From JACMLD01 sp040007355 (lineage in GTDB: Bacteria > Bacteroidota > Bacteroidia > Chitinophagales > Chitinophagaceae), in assembly GCA_040007355.1 (NCBI GenBank), contig JBDTVE010000251.1, positions 1 to 64,000 on the forward strand: a DNA stretch of 64,000 bases, written 5' to 3'. Positions within the stretch are counted from its first letter, which is position 1; every line of letters begins with the position of its first letter. Of this stretch, positions 27,424 to 35,050 are shown piece after piece. The notes under the pieces were generated by a model that did not search any database, was not told the DNA's origin, and saw nothing but the letters and a program-made list of their open reading frames with translations. The translations under genes and the position numbers were made by a program.

Positions 27424-29083
27424 AATGAGCAAGGCCATGGATAGCAGTGATGAACACCCCTCCTCCGCCGATGCGGATACAGGAGGCATGCAGCGCTTTA
27501 CCGCGCTGGTAAATGTATTGGGAACCTCTACCAAAACAAACGACAAACTGGAAGCATTGTCAGGTTATTTTGAACAGGCAGCCGACCCCGATAAGGTTTG
27601 GGTGATTGCCATCTTTAGCGGACGGCGGCCAAAACGTGCTGTTAATGCTACCCAACTGACCTTATGGTGTCTTGAACTGGTTAATATACCCGCCTGGCTT
27701 TTTGAAGAAAGTTATCATACCGTGGGGGATCTTGCCGAGACCATTGCGTTGCTGTTGCCGCCGCCCACCATTGCCCGCGAACCGCAAACACTGTCCTGGT
27801 ACACTGACCAATTGGTTGTGCTGCAAAAACAGGAAGAAAGCCTGCGGAAACAGTTTATCATCAATGCCTGGATGCAGATGAACGGGGAAGAACGCTTTGT
27901 TTTCAATAAGCTGATCACAGGCGGCTTCAGGATTGGCGTGTCTCAGAAAACAATGGTAAATGCGCTGGCAAAAACCGTACTACTGGAGGCCAGCGTTATT
28001 GCGCACCGCATCAGCGGGAACTGGGATCCGGCTGCCACCTCTTTTGCACAACTGCTTAGCCAGGAATCGGTATCCCTGGATTTTTCCAAACCCTATCCTT
28101 TCTACCTGGCATATGCGCTGGAAGACGAGACCCATAACCTGGGCAATCCGCAAGACTGGCAGGCAGAATGGAAATGGGATGGCATTCGCGGTCAGCTTAT
28201 AAAAAGAAATAATGAGCTGTTTGTATGGAGCCGCGGCGAAGAACTAATGACCGATAAATTTCCCGAGTACCACCCGTTAAAAGATCTGCTACCCGATGGC
28301 CTGGTACTGGATGGCGAGATTATTCCCAGCATTGACAAAAAGCCGCTTCCGTTTGCCCTGCTGCAAACCAGGATCGGCAGAAAAAATATTACCAAAAAAC
28401 AATTGCAGGAAACACCCATTACTTTTTTTGCCTATGATATACTGGAATGGGAAGGAAAGGATTACCGGGATACGCCTTTGCGGCAAAGAAGGATTATCCT
28501 GGAAAAAATAGTACTGCAGGCCAATCATCCCGCCTTGCTTATTTCTCCGCTTATTGCATTTACCGATTGGGAGCAACTGGCCGGTATACGCGCCGCCTCG
28601 CGCAATATGGGCGCGGAAGGACTGATGTTGAAAAGAAAGGACGCCAACTACCAGGCGGGCAGAAAACGAGGCGATTGGTGGAAATGGAAGATCGACCCGC
28701 TGATGATTGATTGTGTAATGGTATACGCCCAAAAAGGCCAAGGAAGAAGAAGTAATTTGTATACCGATTATACCTTTGCGGTTAAAGACGGCGATAAACT
28801 GGTAACCTTTACAAAAGCGTATTCAGGTTTAACAGATAAAGAATTTGGGCAGGTGGACAATTTTGTAAAAAGAAATTCACTGGAAAAATTTGGCCCCGTG
28901 CGCACGGTCAAACCGGAGCTCGTTTTTGAGATTGCCTTTGAAGGCATTGCCGCCTCCACACGGCATAAATCAGGGGTGGCGCTGCGGTTTCCCCGAATCA
29001 GCCGCTGGAGAAAGGACAAAAAACCTGATGAGATCAACACACTCGATGACCTCCAAAAAATGCTGGAATTATATGGTAAATAA
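27413..29083 (+). CDS. ATP-dependent DNA ligase of the four-gene repair module
   Basis: A 556-residue bacterial ATP-dependent DNA ligase, in addition to the NAD-dependent replicative enzyme expected elsewhere. An N-terminal DNA-binding helical domain (about 1-215) precedes the adenylation domain: motif I 'EWKWDGIRG' (Lys about 254), motif III 'LDGEIIP', motif IV 'AEGLMLKRKD', motif V 'WWKWKID'. The OB domain ends with the 'ALRFPRISRWRKDKKPDEIN' block. Start ATG 27413 overlaps the exonuclease gene; an ATG at 27425 is also possible. Probably seals breaks after processing by its partner nuclease. Full length for the ligase-associated family. Confidence 0.93.
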   Translation: MIIEMSKAMDSSDEHPSSADADTGGMQRFTALVNVLGTSTKTNDKLEALSGYFEQAADPDKVWVIAIFSGRRPKRAVNATQLTLWCLELVNIPAWLFEESYHTVGDLAETIALLLPPPTIAREPQTLSWYTDQLVVLQKQEESLRKQFIINAWMQMNGEERFVFNKLITGGFRIGVSQKTMVNALAKTVLLEASVIAHRISGNWDPAATSFAQLLSQESVSLDFSKPYPFYLAYALEDETHNLGNPQDWQAEWKWDGIRGQLIKRNNELFVWSRGEELMTDKFPEYHPLKDLLPDGLVLDGEIIPSIDKKPLPFALLQTRIGRKNITKKQLQETPITFFAYDILEWEGKDYRDTPLRQRRIILEKIVLQANHPALLISPLIAFTDWEQLAGIRAASRNMGAEGLMLKRKDANYQAGRKRGDWWKWKIDPLMIDCVMVYAQKGQGRRSNLYTDYTFAVKDGDKLVTFTKAYSGLTDKEFGQVDNFVKRNSLEKFGPVRTVKPELVFEIAFEGIAASTRHKSGVALRFPRISRWRKDKKPDEINTLDDLQKMLELYGK

Positions 29084-29453
29084 GCAGGTCTTATCCATCC
29101 GCGTATGCTCCTGGCTCCAAAATTTTTATCATCCCGTAATTAATCATTTTGCTTTCGGGCAAACGATTAGTAGAACCAGGTTCTTTGAAAATGACCGGCA
29201 CCGGCCGGGTTTCGTGAACCTTTTGCGGCTGCAGGTACCAAGCCCTGCCGGCTTGAGGCAGACCGCGAGAAGGTATCTCCAGGATCACCAGCGTCGGTAG
29301 CTCTCAGATCAAGTGCAATGGTCTGATGGCGATCAATAAGCTCGCTTATTCGTAAACAAAGTTGAGCCGCCCGAAGAAAGAGCTACCATCTTTGACGATC
29401 GACGGCACGATCAAACCCGGCCGCGGCAGGCTAGCTATTTTTATCAAAACAAT
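29084..29453. other. 370-nt gap inside the repair module, no supported gene
   Basis: Short frames exist on both strands, but none has a recognisable domain. A 16-bp palindrome AATAAGC-TC-GCTTATT lies at 29335-29350. The gap separates the ligase from the diheme cytochrome gene. Confidence 0.4.
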
Positions 29454-29493
29454 AATTAAAAAAAGCTGTTGTATAGAGACAGCTTTTTTAATT
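29454..29493. terminator. bidirectional rho-independent-type terminator upstream of the cytochrome gene
   Basis: AATTAAAAAAAGCTGT (29454-29469) pairs with ACAGCTTTTTTAATT (29479-29493), with a 9-nt loop and A/T tracts on both sides. It would end transcription coming from the ligase and isolates the cytochrome gene, whose ATG follows at 29515. Confidence 0.6.
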
Positions 29494-29514
29494 TTAAGGT
29501 TATAAGTACAAGCC

Positions 29515-30900
29515 ATGAGGAAGATGCAGGTATTGTTATTGGTGATGTTTATCTTTTCCGCGTTTGCGGGCATTGAAAAATGGAAGGGAGGTGACCCCGA
29601 AAAAGCGGTGTACATTCCTGAGAACATACAACGTACCGGCAATGCCGCTGCGGGATTTACCTATCTTACAACAGGCGACTATGTAAAAGGCGGTATTCCC
29701 TATGATTATTTCGTGCTGGGGTTTGGAAAAAGCAATACCAATTATCTTAACCGCAAAGGCCTCAACGCAGGACTTATGCATGAGTACACCGTTGTAAAAG
29801 CGTCCAACGGCGAAAACCTGGTAGCACCCAATTGCATGCAATGCCATGCCCAGGTGTTTGAAGGCAAACTGGTAATGGGCATGGGAAATACATTCGCGGA
29901 TTTTACCAGGGGCCAGAAACTAAACCCCCAGGCCTATACCCTGCTGGAGAATTTTCTGCAAAAAGGTTCACCCAAAAAGTATGAAGCCAGCAAATTGTTT
30001 CTAACGGTGGCAAAAACCATTGGCCCCTATCTTGTAACTGATGTGAGGGGTGTAAATGCCGCCGACCGGCTGGCAGGCGTTTTAGCCGCCCACCGCGACC
30101 CGGCCAGTTTTAAATGGAATGATACCGCCCTGTTGAACATACCCGCGTCCGTAATACCCAGCGATGTGCCGGCCTGGTGGCTATTAAAGAAAAAACACGC
30201 TATGTTTTACAATGGCTTTGGCCGGGGCGATTTTGGAAAATTCCTGATGGCATCCAACCTGCTAACGGTGAATGACACCTCCGAATCGAGAGTGGTTGAT
30301 AGCCATTTTAATGATGTATTGTCGTATATCTACAGCCTGCAAGCGCCCAAATATCCAAAACCGATCAATACACAACTGGCAAAAAAAGGCGGCCTGGTAT
30401 ACACTACCCGTTGCTCAAAATGCCATGGCAAATACGGCAGCAATGAATCTTATCCCAACCTACTGATTCCGGAGACGCTTATACAAACGGATTCATTTTT
30501 GTTTAAAAACAATTATCAGAATCCCCAGTTTATCAATTGGTTTAATAACAGCTGGTTTGCGCAAAGTGATCACCCCGCGAGGCTGGAACCGTTTAACGGG
30601 TATATTGCACCTCCACTTGATGGCGTATGGTCCACGGCCCCCTATCTGCACAATGGCTCCGTACCTACACTTGAAGGCGTTTTGAACAGCAGGATGCGTC
30701 CCGCTTTCTGGCGGCGCAATTTTGATGACCCCGCCTATAACGACGAAAAATTAAGCTGGTCGTTTACCGATGCGCCCGGGCCGGGCGCCGGCGTATACAA
30801 CACCCAACTGCCCGGCTATGGCAACTATGGCCATTATTTTGGGGATCCGCTAAACGAAAAAGAAAGAAAAGCAGTTATTGAATACCTGAAAACATTATAA
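29515..30900 (+). CDS. exported diheme c-type cytochrome (peroxidase/RoxA-like)
   Basis: A 461-residue protein with a short signal peptide ('VLLLVMFIFSAFAG') and two haem c sites, CMQCH at about residues 107-111 and CSKCH at about 300-304. The segment 'GVWSTAPYLHNGSVPTLEGVL' near residue 375 is characteristic of bacterial cytochrome c peroxidase and rubber-oxygenase (RoxA)-like diheme proteins. Predicted periplasmic electron carrier or peroxidase; the exact activity cannot be told. It lies between the ligase and helicase of the repair module with its own flanking terminator, so it is probably functionally unrelated to that module. Confidence 0.82.
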   Translation: MRKMQVLLLVMFIFSAFAGIEKWKGGDPEKAVYIPENIQRTGNAAAGFTYLTTGDYVKGGIPYDYFVLGFGKSNTNYLNRKGLNAGLMHEYTVVKASNGENLVAPNCMQCHAQVFEGKLVMGMGNTFADFTRGQKLNPQAYTLLENFLQKGSPKKYEASKLFLTVAKTIGPYLVTDVRGVNAADRLAGVLAAHRDPASFKWNDTALLNIPASVIPSDVPAWWLLKKKHAMFYNGFGRGDFGKFLMASNLLTVNDTSESRVVDSHFNDVLSYIYSLQAPKYPKPINTQLAKKGGLVYTTRCSKCHGKYGSNESYPNLLIPETLIQTDSFLFKNNYQNPQFINWFNNSWFAQSDHPARLEPFNGYIAPPLDGVWSTAPYLHNGSVPTLEGVLNSRMRPAFWRRNFDDPAYNDEKLSWSFTDAPGPGAGVYNTQLPGYGNYGHYFGDPLNEKERKAVIEYLKTL

Positions 30901-31007
30901 CAAGCATGAATGCCCAACCGGCGAATCCGCACACATGCGCCCGCAGGAATGCGGACAGCAACAGTCGATAACAATCACAACACCCGTTTAACTAAACAAC
31001 TTATTAT

Positions 31008-33581
31008 CTGGACAAGCTTTTATCTTCAACAGGGTATCGCGTTATAAAAGAATGGCTGGCTGCGCAGGGCCGGCAACCATTTGCGTTCCAGGAAGAAGCC
31101 TGGCAACATATCATACTTGGTGAAAGTGGACTAGTGAATGCTCCAACAGGTTGTGGTAAAACTTTCTCTGTTTTTTTGGGTGCACTGATCCGTTATATTA
31201 ACCAGCATCCGGACAACTATCAGCTAAAAACAAAAAACGGTCTACAGTTGCTGTGGATTACACCCCTGCGCGCGCTGGCAAAAGATATTGGCCGTGCCAT
31301 GGAAGAAGTGGTAACGGGTCTCGGTATGCAATGGAAGATTGGCATCCGCAATGGCGATACCGCGCCTGCCGAACGTGAAAAACAAAAAAGACAAATGCCG
31401 GAAGTGCTGATCATTACACCGGAAAGTTTGCACCTCTTGCTGGCACAAAAAGATTACTCCCTTCTATTTTCAACGCTCTCCACCCTTGCGGTAGATGAAT
31501 GGCATGAACTGCTGGGCAGCAAGCGCGGCGTGCAGGTGGAACTGGCGATCTCAAGGATAGTCGGGAGCCGGGAGTCTGGGATGTTCGGGAGTCCGGAGGC
31601 AGAATTGTACGCAAGGCTCAAGACTACCAACTCAAGACTTTCTCTCTGGGGCATCTCCGCCACCATTGGCAATCTTGAACAGGCAAAAGAAGTATTACTT
31701 GCCCCCCTTTCCATTACGCGGCGCGCAGCGGATACCGCTATCCCGGGTATTATTGTGCGCGCAGACATCCGGAAGAATATCGTCATTGAATCCGTTATCC
31801 CGGACGAAATGGAGAAATACCCCTGGGCGGGTCACCTGGGTATAAAACTGGCAGAAAAACTAATACCCATCATTAACAAAAGTCGCACAACCCTCATCTT
31901 TATTAATACCAGGGGCATGAGCGAAATGTGGTACCAGACCCTGTTGAACATTGCGCCTGATTTGGCTGGCGCCATTGCGCTGCACCATGGCAGTATTGAA
32001 CGTGAACTGCGCACCTGGGTGGAAGAAGCCCTGCATGCGGGTACTTTAAAGGCGGTGGTGTGTACGGCCAGCCTGGACCTCGGCGTGGATTTCCGGCCTG
32101 TGGAGACCGTTATACAGGTAGGATCGCCCAAGGGTGTGGCCAGGTTCCTGCAAAGAGCAGGCAGAAGCGGGCACCAGCCGGATGCCGTTAGCAAGATTTA
32201 TTTCCTGCCCACGCACTCACTGGAATTGGTAGAGGCGGCGGCCCTGAAAGAAGCCATCAAAGACAACCTGGTAGAAAGCCGTGAACCCATGTTGCTTTGT
32301 TTTGATGTGCTGACGCAATACCTCTGCACGCTGGCGGTGGGCGACGGGTTTATACCGGCGATCATTTACCCGGAAATAAAGGCCACGCATTGTTTTGCAG
32401 ACATAACCGAAAAAGAATGGAACGATATATTATATTTTATTACGGCGGGCGGCAATGCACTGCAGCAATACGATGAATTTAAAAAAGTAATGGTGGTAGA
32501 TGGTATTTACCGCATCACCGGGCGGCGAATGGCCATGCAGCATCGCCTGCACATTGGCACCATTGTAAGTGACGCCATGCTAAAAGTAAAATTTATGAGC
32601 GGTGGCTATATCGGGGTTATCGAAGAATATTTTATATCGAGGCTGGACCCCGGCACCGTTTTTACGCTGGCAGGCAGGAGACTGGAACTGGTGATGATAA
32701 AAGATATGACGGTGATCGTTCGGAAATCCAATGCCACCAAATCCATTGTACCCAGCTGGAATGGCGGTCGTATGCCCCTCAGTGCCAACCTGGGTAGGAA
32801 ATTACGGGAAAAGTTTAATGAGGCATTTGAAAAAGATCGCCCGGCGCCCAGCGCAGGGCAACGTAAAAGAGACATTGAACTGGCAGTTTTACAGCCCTTA
32901 TTTGATTTGCAGGAAAACTTGTCGCGGGTGCCGCGTGCCAGCGAGTTGCTCATAGAACAAATTGAAACAAAAGACGGCTTCCATCTTTTTGTATACCCAT
33001 TTGAGGGCAGGTTGGTGCACGAGGCCATGGCTGCCATACTGGCCTGGAGGATCAGTAAAATACTACCCATTACTTTTTCATTTGCCATGAATGATTATGG
33101 GTTTGAACTATTAAGTGATCGGCCCATACCGGTAGACGATAGCAATGTGTACGAGCTTTTCAGCCCCGATAATTTACTGGCGGATATACAGCGCAGTGTT
33201 AACGCCACAGAAATGGCCAAAAGAAAATTCCGTGATATCGCCGTAATTGGCGGACTTATTTTCCAGGGCATGCCCGGCGAGCAAAAAAAAGCGCGGCATT
33301 TGCAGTCTTCTGCCTCGCTTTTGTTTAATGTGTTTCTTGAATATGATCCCAGCAATGTATTGCTGCAACAGGCTTACCGCGAAGTATTTGATCAGCAGAT
33401 GGAAGAAGTGCGGTTGAGAAATATGCTGGAACGCATACAGCAGTCAACTATTGTTATTACGTTCCCCTCCCGGCTAACGCCTTTCTGCTTTCCTATTAAG
33501 GTAGACAGTATGCGGGAGAACCTTTCTTCAGAAAAACTGGAAGACCGCGTAAAACGTATGCAGAAACAATTGGAAAAATAA
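31008..33581 (+). CDS. ligase-associated Lhr-like DEXH helicase, non-canonical start
   Basis: Superfamily 2 helicase of the ligase-associated Lhr family. Walker A 'NAPTGCGKT', motif Ia 'WITPLRALAKDI', motif II 'AVDEWHELLGSKRG', motif III 'GISATIGN', motif VI 'RFLQRAGRSGHQPDA', then the winged-helix and Lhr-core C-terminal domain. The GTG at 31134 is too late: it sits two residues before Walker A. The frame is open upstream to 30996 and encodes 'VIKEWLAAQGRQPFAFQEEA' and 'WQHIILGESGLV', the Q-motif-like region expected before Walker A. No ATG, GTG or TTG exists in that stretch; CTG at 31008 is my best candidate start. Residues about 184-203 (numbered from 31008) look inserted. The gene ends at a hairpin shared with a convergent gene. 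Confidence 0.88.
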   Translation: MDKLLSSTGYRVIKEWLAAQGRQPFAFQEEAWQHIILGESGLVNAPTGCGKTFSVFLGALIRYINQHPDNYQLKTKNGLQLLWITPLRALAKDIGRAMEEVVTGLGMQWKIGIRNGDTAPAEREKQKRQMPEVLIITPESLHLLLAQKDYSLLFSTLSTLAVDEWHELLGSKRGVQVELAISRIVGSRESGMFGSPEAELYARLKTTNSRLSLWGISATIGNLEQAKEVLLAPLSITRRAADTAIPGIIVRADIRKNIVIESVIPDEMEKYPWAGHLGIKLAEKLIPIINKSRTTLIFINTRGMSEMWYQTLLNIAPDLAGAIALHHGSIERELRTWVEEALHAGTLKAVVCTASLDLGVDFRPVETVIQVGSPKGVARFLQRAGRSGHQPDAVSKIYFLPTHSLELVEAAALKEAIKDNLVESREPMLLCFDVLTQYLCTLAVGDGFIPAIIYPEIKATHCFADITEKEWNDILYFITAGGNALQQYDEFKKVMVVDGIYRITGRRMAMQHRLHIGTIVSDAMLKVKFMSGGYIGVIEEYFISRLDPGTVFTLAGRRLELVMIKDMTVIVRKSNATKSIVPSWNGGRMPLSANLGRKLREKFNEAFEKDRPAPSAGQRKRDIELAVLQPLFDLQENLSRVPRASELLIEQIETKDGFHLFVYPFEGRLVHEAMAAILAWRISKILPITFSFAMNDYGFELLSDRPIPVDDSNVYELFSPDNLLADIQRSVNATEMAKRKFRDIAVIGGLIFQGMPGEQKKARHLQSSASLLFNVFLEYDPSNVLLQQAYREVFDQQMEEVRLRNMLERIQQSTIVITFPSRLTPFCFPIKVDSMRENLSSEKLEDRVKRMQKQLEK
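31555..31614 (+). repeat. apparent in-frame repeat insertion within the helicase gene
   Basis: Encodes 'VGSRESGMFGSPEAELYA' between conserved helicase blocks 'LAISRI' and 'LKTTNSRLSLWGISATIGN', where I expect only a short linker. The DNA is a low-complexity mix of CGGGAGCC/CGGGAGTC units. GGAGCCGGGAGTC at 31564-31576 recurs exactly at 59450-59462 in an intergenic spot. Confidence 0.55.
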
Positions 33582-33607
33582 AAAGCAGACCCTACGATCT
33601 GCTTTTT
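33580..33607. terminator. bidirectional terminator between convergent genes
   Basis: AAAAAGCAGA (33580-33589), 8-nt loop, TCTGCTTTTT (33598-33607). It ends the helicase transcript and the convergent membrane protein transcript, which stops at 33612. The A and T tracts on the two sides serve both directions. Confidence 0.75.
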
Positions 33608-33611
33608 CCAA

Positions 33612-34130
33612 TTATTCAACAGTTAAATATTTTCGCTGGCCCGTATACAATAAAATAAAAAGCAGCACAATACATATCGAGATAATGCCGACAATACCGC
33701 TGAGCCAACCCAATCCAATAAAAATGACGTTTGCGATCAGCGGTAATAATTCGCCCGCTACATACATATAATATCCCTGCATTTTCCGTTTACGCATTTG
33801 TATAGCGCCATATAAACACAAAACAATGCCGATAAGCATTATTAATGTAATGGGAACACGGTTTTCATAAGTTTTCCTGGCTGCTTCAAGCGCTTCCGGC
33901 GTCAGAAACTTTTTTGCTATCGACGGCATGTTTTCATAATTGGGGCTGTTGATAGCCGCTTCCATTTTATCTACCCCGCTCTTAGCATTAAAAAAATTCC
34001 ACACGCTGCCAAGAAAACCAATACCACATCCAATAAAAGTAAGAATGGTGAGAACATTGATACCACTGGGAACGGTTGTCTTCTCGGCATCCACCGGCAA
34101 AAACTCACTGGGTTGATTTAAATCTGACAT
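33612..34130 (-). CDS. four-helix membrane protein of unknown function
   Basis: A 172-residue protein with a polar N-terminus (about 20 residues) and about four transmembrane helices: about 24-47 ('NVLTILTFIGCGIGFLGSVW'), 93-112, 120-140 and 143-163. A soluble loop of about 40 residues lies between helices 1 and 2. Not assigned to a family. It is inserted in reverse orientation between the helicase and the phosphoesterase of the repair module. A palindrome at 34155-34174 precedes it. Start ATG 34130. Confidence 0.7.
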   Translation of the reverse strand: MSDLNQPSEFLPVDAEKTTVPSGINVLTILTFIGCGIGFLGSVWNFFNAKSGVDKMEAAINSPNYENMPSIAKKFLTPEALEAARKTYENRVPITLIMLIGIVLCLYGAIQMRKRKMQGYYMYVAGELLPLIANVIFIGLGWLSGIVGIISICIVLLFILLYTGQRKYLTVE

Positions 34131-34154
34131 AGTAGTTTTGTTTTTGGTTGATAA

Positions 34155-34174
34155 AATTTTAGTGTGCTAAAATT
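34155..34174. promoter_or_regulatory. palindrome AATTTTAG-TGTG-CTAAAATT
   Basis: Perfect 8-bp arms with a 4-nt centre, located 24 nt upstream of the minus-strand membrane protein start and about 50 nt before the phosphoesterase -7 box. It resembles the TTTAG-TG-CTAAA palindrome at the S24 regulator promoter (38698-38709) and shares GTGCTAAAAT with it. Candidate operator. Confidence 0.4.
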
Positions 34175-34222
34175 AAACAAGCCTGTGGAATAAAAAAATA
34201 ACGTTACCCCATTGCCATGCCC

Positions 34223-34230
34223 TAGTTTTG
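34223..34230 (+). promoter_or_regulatory. -7 box of the phosphoesterase gene
   Basis: TAGTTTTG, an exact TAnnTTTG match, 16 nt before the ATG at 34247. No clear -33 TTTG. Predicts a leader of about 10 nt. Confidence 0.45.
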
Positions 34231-34246
34231 CACACTTTATTAGCCT

Positions 34247-34909
34247 ATGGGTGCGCCATTTCATTATAAATTGAAGCAGCATAACTGCTGGCTTTTACCG
34301 GAACGCATGATCTACTGGGAAGAAGAAAAAACCCTGATTGTGTCGGATCTCCATTTTGGCAAAACCGGCCATTTCCGTAAAGCGGGCATTGCCGTGCCTG
34401 CTTCGGTATATAAAGAAGATATGCAGCGGCTGATGAGCCAACTGCAATATTTTCAGCCCCGGCACCTGGTTATTGTGGGCGACATGTTCCACAGCAGCGC
34501 CAACAAGGAGCTGGAGTTTTTCATAAAATGGCGAAACGATTTTCCCCATATAGACTTTCAACTGGTGAAAGGTAATCACGATATATTAGACCCGCAATGG
34601 TACCGGGAAGCAGGTATCGTTATTGTCAATGAAGAAATGACCATACATGATTTTTCGTTTGTGCATGATATTAAAAGAACCGGAAGTGCCGCATTACCCG
34701 CTGGCAATTATATTTTTTCCGGACATATCCATCCCGGGATCCGGGTCAGCGGGGGCGGCCGGCAAACCCTGGCATTCCCCTGTTTTTATTTTACGACTTC
34801 GTATTGCGTTTTGCCGGCATTCAGCCGGTTTACGGGGCTGGCAATGGTAAGGCCAAAGGAGGAAGACCAGGTGTTTGCCATCGTTAACCAGTCGATCATA
34901 GCATTATAA
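34247..34909 (+). CDS. ligase-associated metallophosphoesterase
   Basis: A 220-residue calcineurin-like phosphoesterase of the ligase-associated family. Metal-binding motifs: 'VSDLHFGKTGHFRKAGI' (Asp/His), 'VIVGDMFHSSANKE', 'LVKGNHDIL' and 'FSGHIHPGIR'. Its fourth-gene position fits the known exonuclease-ligase-helicase-phosphoesterase set. Related enzymes are Mn-dependent DNA phosphodiesterases. It is transcribed from its own promoter, separated from the helicase by a convergent membrane-protein gene. The start at ATG 34247 is supported by the -7 box at 34223. Confidence 0.9.
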   Translation: MGAPFHYKLKQHNCWLLPERMIYWEEEKTLIVSDLHFGKTGHFRKAGIAVPASVYKEDMQRLMSQLQYFQPRHLVIVGDMFHSSANKELEFFIKWRNDFPHIDFQLVKGNHDILDPQWYREAGIVIVNEEMTIHDFSFVHDIKRTGSAALPAGNYIFSGHIHPGIRVSGGGRQTLAFPCFYFTTSYCVLPAFSRFTGLAMVRPKEEDQVFAIVNQSIIAL

Positions 34910-35050
34910 TGCTGAAAATTGGCCATCACCCATTTATGCAGCATCAGCTGCTGGAAGGGCATCGTTTTCCCATGATCAAATACGAACTGATAGCGGAGCA
35001 ATTGCTGTACGAAGGAAGTATTGGCCCGACTAACTTATTCATGCCAAAAA

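Noticed and set aside
29091..29288. Minus-strand frame with somewhat protein-like sequence after the ligase gene
   Set aside because: No domain, no promoter and only 65 codons; could be a fragment, but the evidence is too thin to list as a pseudogene.
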